A stretch of DNA of 64,000 bases from Escallonia rubra. Lineage: Eukaryota; Streptophyta; Magnoliopsida; Escalloniales; Escalloniaceae. Position numbers and translations under genes: made by a program. Where the stretch lies: contig JAVXUO010000555.1 of NCBI GenBank assembly GCA_033065855.1, positions 1-64,000 on the forward strand, read 5' to 3'. Under the pieces are notes generated by a model, which was not told the DNA's origin, searched no databases, and saw only the letters and a program-made list of their open reading frames with translations. The first letter of the stretch is position 1, and every line of letters starts with the position of its first letter. Shown one piece after another: positions 56,201-64,000 of this stretch.

Positions 56201-57260
56201 CCGATAAGGAGCTTCTGACATGGATATTACCTGTATTGTAGGCAAAGGGAGATGGCCCCAAATCTTGGTAAGAAACTCTTCCTTAATAGGGTGTTATATT
56301 TAAGGTGCACGGTAACCAACTGATTTTAATGTCATTCAAAGTTTGTTTGCAGTGGTTGACGGATAATAGGTATAATTTTTGCTATTGGCTTGATCCATAT
56401 TTCCATTTCCGTTATTTCTTGACCAATTGACAAACATAATTCATGATCTCCATAGCACTCAAGACGCTTTTGCAGACCTCATCGCTCTCGTATTTTTCCC
56501 AGGATAAGACCCAACATCAGATGGAAACTATTACTTCCATACTTCTCTTTACCTTCTTTCTCCTCTAATTGATTTATAATCCATCATTCTCTTCTAGCTG
56601 GTAGGTAAATGATCGTTATTGATCATGGCATATTAGGAAAGAATTCATATGTGGTTAGCGATAACACAAGTTTAGAATGTGGACTACTTCCAACAATTTT
56701 GTCTCTGTTCATTGTCGCAGGCATATGACGAAGTTAGAGGATGATGTTTATAACTTTGGTTTCATATTGCTGGAATCACTTGTTGGGCCTATAGTAAGCG
56801 GAAAAGGGGAGGCATTTTTGCTAAATGAAATGGTATGCCACATCGATCACTATTCGCTAGGCTGTTCTCTTGTATTTACCATGTTTCTTCCACTTTGTCA
56901 CCTCTCGCCCTCCTCCTTCCCTCTTTTTCTTCCTCTAATGGCTGTAGGGATAGACAGGACGTGCTAGCAAAATGTCATTATCGTTGAACCATGCCTAATT
57001 TTCTAAACACTCTTTTCATATCACAGGCATCGTTTGGTAGTCAGGATGGCCGACGACGAATAGTAGATCCGATCGTGTTAACCACTTGCTCGCAAGAATC
57101 ATTATCGACTGTGATATCGATCACAAACAAATGTATATCCCCAGAGTCGTCAAACCGCCCCTCATTCGAGGATGTCCTTTGGAACTTGCAGTACGCAGCT
57201 CAAGTACAGGCCACGGCTGATGCCGATCAGAAATCTGAGGCTGCATCATCCCAGTCATAA
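53223..57260 (+). CDS. Probable inactive LRR receptor-like kinase (At3g03770/At5g14210 type)
   Basis: This is a plasma-membrane receptor-like protein. Seven exons (53223-54564, 54687-54820, 55475-55718, 55936-56147, 56242-56267, 56721-56832, 57027-57260) join in phase to 767 aa. The ATG at 53223 is the first in frame and opens a signal peptide (YYKLFFVVCLSWVFLIPSTH). About ten LRRs span residues 115-370, and the transmembrane helix is at about 388-411. The kinase-like domain keeps a glycine loop (LGEGSIGK), but the ATP-anchoring Lys is Arg507 (YIAIRY), the HRD triad is gone (VSASFSNRLKTNNILL), DFG is DYG (630-632), and the activation-segment/APE region is missing between GDGPKSW and HMTKLEDDVYNFG. 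It should therefore be a pseudokinase that acts by binding, which is how this clade is annotated. Confidence 0.93.
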
Positions 57261-58050
57261 CGTCATGATGAGAACTACACCTTAGCAACAAGATTCATTC
57301 ATTATTTTATGGAACCTGCTGAAGCCATCTCAGTTAGTTTGGGGTCTCTATCTGCATATATAGATGCCTGTAATTCGGTTACTTATCTTCGTGCATTCAC
57401 TCTACACTTGTAAATCTCATCATATCTGACCATTGACCTCGAAAATATGTAGGTAGATAACCTTGAAACAATAGTGCACTCGGTACTGTCAGTCATCGTT
57501 TTTGGTTTCCTTAAAAGGGATTGCTTCTTCTTTAGTATTTTTTTCGTGAAACAAGTCATTTTCTGTCTAGTTGATGACTGCCCCTGTGGTTGGAAAACGA
57601 TATCGGCACCATATATCATCCTCTTAGGTCGCCAGTTGTTCCCAGAATCAAATAGGTGATCTTTATGAACTCAGTTCTTCAATTGTGAACATTTGAAGTG
57701 CTTGATATGTGCAATGCGGGTATATGGACATCCGTGAACAGAGCTGTGCCCTGGTAAAGGACTTGACTTTTACAGCCCCACCTAATGCTGCCATCCAGGT
57801 CGTTAAAGAAGGTTGGTCTCTGACAAGATGCTACTGACTTGACGTCGGGTTTGAAGACATACGTTTCTTAGAAACAGAGCATGAGATGGTAGGAGTTTGT
57901 TGGCCATGGAAGTTGATGGTTGTGGCTTCGGGATGTGACTTCATAACGGACTACATATGAAGAAAGCAGAGGGGGCCAAAATTTTATGTAACCAAAAGCG
58001 CTTTGTGTCTACTTGTTTTGCACTCGTCACAAACACGGTAGGAACGACAT

Positions 58051-58154
58051 GTGCTACAACATTACACAAAATTGGTAGAAGAAATGGTGTGACAGGTCGA
58101 ATGTGCTATAACATTACACAAAATTGGTAGAAGAAATGGTGTGACAGGTCGAAT
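58051..58154 (+). repeat. Two-copy 52-bp perfect-register tandem duplication
   Basis: The unit from GTGCTACAACATTACACAAA to GTGACAGGTCGAAT is repeated immediately (58051-58102 and 58103-58154) with one C/T difference, so it is recent. Confidence 0.95.
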
Positions 58155-58804
58155 GATTGTTTCGACCAATATAGAAGCAAGTTTTTTCAATTACCTTCTA
58201 GTATTATATAAGTGACATCAACTTCCAAGATAAATGCCACCCCAAGTTGGAAGGAAATATGTCATTTTCTTATGACCACAATCTAATCCAATTGCTAAAG
58301 GAAGATTTGGTTCTACCAAACTAAACCCTGTTGTGCCAAACTAAACCCTTTTTTGAAATCCTTGTACTTGACATTAGGAACAGCCATACTTTATGATCAC
58401 TTCTTCAATTGATTAGGACTCACGTGATTATATCTTAAGTAGCTCTCCACTTGCTTATGTGAAAATGCAAAGTTCATCACCTTTGAAACCTAAAAGACTA
58501 AAAGAAGTGCTATGTTCACCCCTCTTATGTGCTCCTCTAACCCCTTGTCATTATAAATGTACTTTGGTGACTAAGTTTTGACCATTTAACAACAAATAAT
58601 AAGGATGAACTATTCTTTGAAGAACTTAGAGTTCAATATAAATTTATATTCAATTCGTTTTTCTATATTGAAACAAAAGAAAATTCAAATCATAAAATTC
58701 TTACTTTGTGTTTAGGGAAAGATGAAATACAATGGTAACTAAAGCTTAAGCAATTATATATCCTCAGCTTATGTTATAGTCACCGTGTAAGATGTAGTGT
58801 AGCA

Positions 58805-59320
58805 GCGATGGTGGTGTGGGTGTGACATTCGTGACAGGTGTTGGCGTGGTCTAGTAATGGTAACAATGGTGGTGGTAATATTAGGACATGACTAGTGGTA
58901 GTGTTGGTGACAGTAGTAGTGGTGGCGATAACAGTGACAATGATGGTGTGGTATATGCGACAGTGGCAGTGGGTCGATCTAGGGATAGTAACCTTGGTAG
59001 TTGCGATGGTGGTATTAGGGTGTCACGTGTTTTTTGTGTTGGTGAGAATAGAGATGGTAATGACTTATATGTTTGGTCGCAGTGATGGTAATACATATTA
59101 ATAATGATAATGGTAGAGACAATGACGATGGTGGTGCCATCAATAACGATGTGATAGTCTAGTGATGGTGATACTAATGATAATGGTAGTAGTGTAACAA
59201 CTAGCGGCAATGCTGGTGAGTGTGGCACTTGTGGTGGAAACATAATGGTGGCGGGCATGCTACTGGTAGTGGTGGCGGCGACGATGTCGATGAAAACAAC
59301 GGTGGAGCTAGTGGGTGCAT
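58805..59320. repeat. GATGGTGGT-type low-complexity block
   Basis: An irregular array of GGT, GAT, AAT and AGT triplets gives spurious open frames on both strands. No conserved unit is evident. Confidence 0.75.
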
Positions 59321-60650
59321 AGGTTGTAGACATTAAGAATAAAGTAAAATAAGACACATAACTATTTTTAATTCAAGTAAATTCAAATTATTCGACCATT
59401 TTTTATATTTCACCCACCCTATACAGTCAAACTTTATTAAATCCACTATTTCTTTAAAACTCAAACACATTCTGCATCTATCGTTGACCGTATGTGGTTC
59501 TGTTACGTTACTCATTAGCTTATATGGTGTTAGACTCCCACTACTATTATAACAAATAAAAAAAGGCAGTTGACTAAAAGTTTGAAATCCAATATTTTGT
59601 GAAATTTTTGAAAAATCCGCTCACGTTTATCCGCCCACGGTTATTTTCGACTACAATAAAGATAAACTTTAATTTGTCTCATGTTTATGTTTCTCTCGTA
59701 TCCTCTTTCTGCTTCTCTTTCTTCTCTCGCTTCTCTATTTTTCTATCTTCTCGTCGATTTATTCTGACAAGCATTGCGGCACCATTTTCGACGAGAGCCG
59801 CGCGACTATAAACTCTACCGACAACAGCTGCGCCCGCAACCCGCCGCAATGGATATTAATTCTATGTCAAAGTTGCAAGGATTCATTACGAGTAGCTTTG
59901 AACAACTACTCCCTCCGCCCTGAAAAAGTTGATTGTAATTCTATTTTAGGTTGTAAAAAAAAAAAAATTGATCATATTTATCACTTTTACACTTTTGTTA
60001 TTGAAGTTCTCTCTCCATATTTAATCATTCATCAACCAATTTTTCGTCTCCTTTCTTTCTTGAGATAAAATGAACAACTCACAACATATGAATCATATCC
60101 TAAATAAGCGTATAAGTCGATAGAATGAAAAACTCGTAACATACGACTCATAACTTAAACGAAGATGTAAGTCAAACCTGACCGAATCAAATAATTTAAA
60201 AGGGAGAAAATACCAAACAAATATGTTCGCAGGTGCAAGGCACATAGCACCGACAGGTCTGCGAGCGCATCTAATCTAATCTAATAATTCCAAAAGTTTA
60301 AAAGAAGGACACGGGCAGGCACCCACCACTTCTTGACGTGGAACACATTCCGTTTGGTAGCGTGCCCCCACGTCCCCCCTCCATTTCTCAAAACTGACAC
60401 TTACGTTTTAACCTCACACAAAAAACAATAATAATCTCCACCTTATAATATAATAATATAATAAGTTTTTTTTGGGGCAAAAATCTATTAAAAATGCCAC
60501 AGAACAGAACCACCATCAGACAAAACGCAAAACGTCGTCGTGATTCAACTTCCAAGAAGAGGCAACACCCACCCGTCAGCTTTTTACGTATTTTAATTTA
60601 ATACTCAAATAAAAAACGATTTCTCTCACCAAATTGCAGAATTAAAAAAA

Positions 60651-61203
60651 CTAAACTGAAATAAAAAGACACTCGGTCTCAGTCTCTTACAGCCGCAGAC
60701 ACTCGAATCTAATACTTTCTTTCTCATTTTCTGTCTCTCTGACTCGACTGCTGCGAACCCCGCCGGTAATTTTATCGGACATTGATATGCTCTGTAAGTT
60801 CTTCCCTCCATTTTTCTACTCGAGATCTGCTCGTGTATCTTCCACACACACATACACCCACTTGATGATTAACCCGGAGTATGTTTTTGACGGCCTTTGA
60901 TCACCAGGCATTGTGATGTTGCTCTTTGGACTGCATGGTATGAGCTTGTGGTTGAGTGTTCTTGATGTGATTCTGTTGATGTTTTCTGGATCTGCTGCAC
61001 AATGTGATCAAACTTTGCGTTAAATGCTGCTTATTTCTGTTTTTTGTTGTTTATGGAAAGTACTGAAGTTCTCATGGTCGCAACTCCATTTACAGACTTT
61101 TGACCACGATTGAGCTTGTAGATTTCTGTTTTCTTGACCTGATTTTGTTATATCCCATTAAGGAAACTTCCAATTCTAGGATAATTACTACTATCTTTGA
61201 CGT

Positions 61204-61263
<60 letters not shown>

Positions 61264-61421
61264 TTCTCTGAAACTGCCTTGTACCAGTCCTCTGAAACTG
61301 CATTCTTCTTTCTTGCAATTTTAGGGTGTTTTGGTCGAGGCTTGCAGTTTTCTGTGTTGAGGTTGTCCAATTCGAATCGGGACTAAACGATTTTTAGAGA
61401 AAGATCAGTATTTCCATAATC
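60651..61421 (+). other. Probable spliced 5' leader of the NT-C2 gene
   Basis: A candidate leader exon ends at GATATGCTCT followed by GTAAGTTCTT (donor at 60793-60794), which would give a leader intron reaching toward the coding exon. A long CT/CA microsatellite lies within it. This needs transcript support. Confidence 0.35.
61206..61262 (+). repeat. CT(n)-CA(n) microsatellite in the NT-C2 gene leader
   Basis: About 45 bases of uninterrupted CT dinucleotides are followed by CACACACACACA. Such tracts are common in plant leaders and are length-variable. Confidence 0.95.
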
Positions 61422-63527
61422 ATGGTTCTGGGGCTGAATACGAAGAGCAGGAAAGGCGGCTCCTCTCTTCAAGTTGAATATCAAATCCATATTGAGGAGG
61501 TTAAGCCCTGGCCCCCATCTCAGTCCCTCAGATCGCTACGTTCAGCTCTGATTCAGTGGGAACATGGTGATAGGCATTCTGGGTCTTCTAACCCAGTTGT
61601 GCCCTTACTCGGGTCTGGGTCTGGGGCTGGTGTTGGCGACGGGAAAATCGAATTCAACGAGTCTTTTAGGCTTCCCGTGACACTGTTAAGGGAAATGTCA
61701 AGTAAAGGTGGGGATGGAAGAACATTCCAGAAGAACTGCATAGAGTTCAATTTGTATGAACCTCGGAGGGATAAGACGAGAGGTCAGCTGTTGGGCACCG
61801 CTATTGTTGACTTGGCAGATTATGGCATTGTCAGAGAGATCCTCAGTGTTGGCGCTCCCATGAATTCCAAGCGGAGTTTTAGTAATACGGCACCGCCAAT
61901 GCTCTACCTTAAAATCCAACCAGTTGAGAGGAGACGCGGCAGCTCCTTGTCGAGGGACAACCTACTGAGAGAAGCATCAATGGACAGGAATGCTGGTGAA
62001 TCTGTTTCTGCATTGATGAATGAAGAATATGCCGAGGAAGCTGAGATTGCGTCTTTTTCTGATGATGATGTTTCTTCCCAGTCGTCGATGGCTGTTTCCT
62101 CTTATGCTTTTGAATCGAATGGACATCCACCACCAACAAAAGAAGAGGTAATTTTCTTGCTCTTTCTCACTCTCATGGAAATATCTCATCTATATGTGCT
62201 AGATGCATAGTAACATTTACATAAGACGCAACTGCCTTTGGACATGCTGTCTCTAGATGCATAACATAACGATCAGCCTGGTGGGAGAGCATAGTTTTTT
62301 CAGTTGATGTGCCTAGCTACTTTTTATTTATTAACATCAATTGCAGAATGGGCCCGAAGCAATGAAGGACAGCCCAGCAGCAGCTCAAGATCAATATATT
62401 TTAGGCTCAAAGCAGAGGCCCGTAAAATCAGATATGAAAGAGAGTCCATCTTGCTCGTCATCAACTGACTTATCTTCTGATCTGGAGGGCACAATAAATG
62501 CTCTTGCTACTCTACCCCATTCGCATGAGCCAAGCTTAACTACAATTTCAATGAAAATAGGTGCTCATAGTGTACAATCGTCATCTTCATCTATAGCTTA
62601 TGAAGGAACAGAGGAAGAGTTAAACACCAGTGCAAGAGCCAACGGCCAAGATAACCTGGCACCGGGTATTCAGGAAAGGGTTTATGACGGTGCAAGTGAA
62701 ATAAAAAATAATGCCCAAGAAAGCACCAAGGGAAGCATATCCAATGGTTCTTTAGCTGAAGCAGCCTCTTCAAGTACAGATATCCATGTAGACAGGAAGT
62801 TAAGATTTCGAGCCTTTGAAGTGGATGGTGATACGGCTAAGAGTCCTACAAAAGACATACATGAGACTCCACCTTCTGATGTTGCTGATGAGGGTTTTGC
62901 AGAGGATGAAGACGGAGAAAGACGTCAAGCAAGTGTACAGGAAAGGGAAATCCTGCAAGAGAGAAGCCACTATATAGAAGATGAGCTAAACTCTTTGGAA
63001 AGTGATGCACTTTCTGTGAGCGGTCAAGATCTTGGAGTTAAGAGTAATATCCCAAACACTGATAGATTAAAGCATGTCAAGTCTGTAAGATCATCGACGG
63101 ACTTGGGCAGGAGCAACGGTTCTTTAAGGAGTAACCAGTATGTGGAAAAGGTGAAGGATGCTGGTGTCCTGAAAGACACTCAAAACGGTGCTCGAAGCTC
63201 TCCAAGCAATGAAATAAAAGTCGCCAAGGTCTATCCAATGGAAAGGAGAAACACCTTCTCTGACAGAAAAATCCAACAACTAGAAAATAGAATTAAGATG
63301 CTTGAAGGGGAATTGAGAGAAGCTGCTGCCATTGAGGTAGGTCTTTACTCGGTGGTTGCAGAGCATGGAAGTTCCATAACTAAGGTTCATGCTCCTGCTA
63401 GACGCCTTTCTAGGCTTTATCTTCATGCCTGCAAAGAAAGTTCCCAATCAAGGGCAGCTAATGCAGCTAGGAGTGCTGTTTCAGGATTAGCACTGGTTGC
63501 AAAAGCATGTGGAAACGATGTTCCAAG
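61422..63527 (+). CDS. NT-C2 (EEIG1/EHBP1 N-terminal) domain protein, 3'-partial
   Basis: Two coding exons are in the window (61422-62147 and 62347-63527). The second ends at CCAAG followed by GTAC in mid-codon, and the next exon lies beyond 64000, so only about 635 residues are visible. Residues 12-165 form an NT-C2 domain, a membrane/cytoskeleton-linked C2 variant: VEYQIHIEEVKPWPPSQSLR, IQWEHGDRHSG, KIEFNESFRLPVTLLR and IEFNLYEPRRDKTRGQLLGT. A long Ser/acidic disordered middle follows. Near residue 547 a coiled coil (DRKIQQLENRIKMLEGELRE) leads into the family block VAEHGSSITKVHAPARRLSR. The layout is that of plant proteins annotated as gar2-like or EEIG1/EHBP1 proteins; the role is unknown, possibly membrane or organelle positioning by analogy to other plant NT-C2 proteins. 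Confidence 0.88.
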
Positions 63528-64000
63528 GTACTTTATAAAACCAAAGTTTCTTAAACCCTTGTGAAAATATCATGTATTCATCTTGCGAGTCTGTAGTTGG
63601 ACTTTTCAAGATTTAATTCCTGTCCCTTCATGATGGAACAGACACTAATGTTGTTAGTCGGTTGATTGACAAGATTGGTGGACTGTGATGCAGCCTCCTC
63701 AAGTGTTGTCCCTTGATGCTACTTGGTATGCATCACGCATTTGTCTGGGACTTACCAGCTACCACACAGTCAATCTACCACGTGAATTTAGACAAGACAG
63801 TTGTAAATTTCTAGACCATATGTTCCATTAGATTGAAAAATGATGAACAGACGACAGAATTGTAGAGATGAACGTGTTTTTTTTTTTTTTTTGGGGGGGG
63901 GGTGGTGCTCATTGGTGCTGTGGGGCTTTTGGAGCTATTTAACATCTTATTCAACTTCCAAGAGTCTATTCTATGGACATGTCTTGTATGCTGACGACCA
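63528..64000 (+). other. Intron of the NT-C2 gene running off the window
   Basis: After the donor at 63528 no continuation of the family's next exon is recognisable. It contains a T-run followed by a G-run (about 63878-63902). Confidence 0.6.

Larger units (their letters stand above)
57261..60650. other. Intergenic region with tandem and trinucleotide-like repeats
   Basis: No gene is recognised. It contains a 52-bp tandem duplication (58051), a GGT/GATGG-rich low-complexity block (58805-59320), and one end of a CTCCCTCCG-type MITE (about 59910) without a visible partner end. The final 250 bp is probably the promoter of the next gene. Confidence 0.5.

Noticed and set aside
58881-59357. 158-aa minus-strand open frame and several plus-strand open frames
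   Set aside because: They are artefacts of the GGT/GAT-rich repeat block, which is open in several frames on both strands. There is no domain-like content.
59907-60180. CTCCCTCCG-type MITE end
   Set aside because: Only one end is visible; no inverted partner or TA duplication on the right side was found.

Overview
This is a stretch of plant nuclear genome, almost certainly a eudicot. The genes have many GT-AG introns, plant-specific families (group C bZIP, inactive LRR receptor kinase, plant-type mTERF, mitochondrial-type PPOX), AT-rich introns of up to 8 kb, and dense plant transposons. I cannot fix the species from sequence alone. All gene models were assembled by hand from splice signals and family knowledge. 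Each complete multi-exon model closes in frame.

Genes, left to right: (1) the 3' part of a mitochondrial-type protoporphyrinogen oxidase gene (125-5255, +, 5' end outside the window); (2) RPN6, a 26S proteasome lid subunit, with a one-exon CDS (16305-17573, +); (3) a bZIP9-like group C transcription factor, six exons (21450-28952, +); (4) GID8, the LisH/CTLH subunit of the GID/CTLH ubiquitin ligase, six exons (32750-40720, +), whose first coding exon holds only the ATG; (5) a small conserved plant protein of unknown function (41798-42082, -); (6) an mTERF-family organelle protein (46311-47480, +); (7) a membrane LRR receptor-like pseudokinase, seven exons (53223-57260, +); (8) an NT-C2 domain protein with a C-terminal coiled coil (61422-63527, +, continuing beyond the window). 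The genes do not form an operon or an obvious pathway; they are ordinary, independently transcribed plant genes.

The accessory content is almost all transposon-derived, much of it with readable target-site duplications (TSDs). A decayed Ty3/gypsy chromovirus (8609-14289, -, TSD GTTAT) lies in the likely 5'UTR intron of RPN6. A 182-bp Mutator-type MITE (9-bp TSD) sits upstream of it. The first intron of the bZIP gene holds a long inverted-repeat element with two other MITEs nested inside. The third intron of GID8 holds a Pack-MULE carrying an N-terminal acyl-activating-enzyme fragment, plus hAT-like elements. A second MULE-like element (42589-43910) carries a tandem array rich in a telomere-like CCCTAAA core. 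A tRNA-derived SINE (50292-50414) has a 16-bp TSD.

The other large structure is a dispersed segmental duplication. The last PPOX intron and exon and about 1.25 kb of downstream sequence (4693-6507) are repeated at 30041-32126, between the bZIP gene and GID8, and that copy is interrupted by a 340-bp hAT-like insert. I found no CRISPR array, rRNA, confident tRNA gene, or defence or biosynthetic cluster. The most unusual items are the telomere-like array inside a MULE, the gene-capturing MULE, and the partial PPOX duplication.
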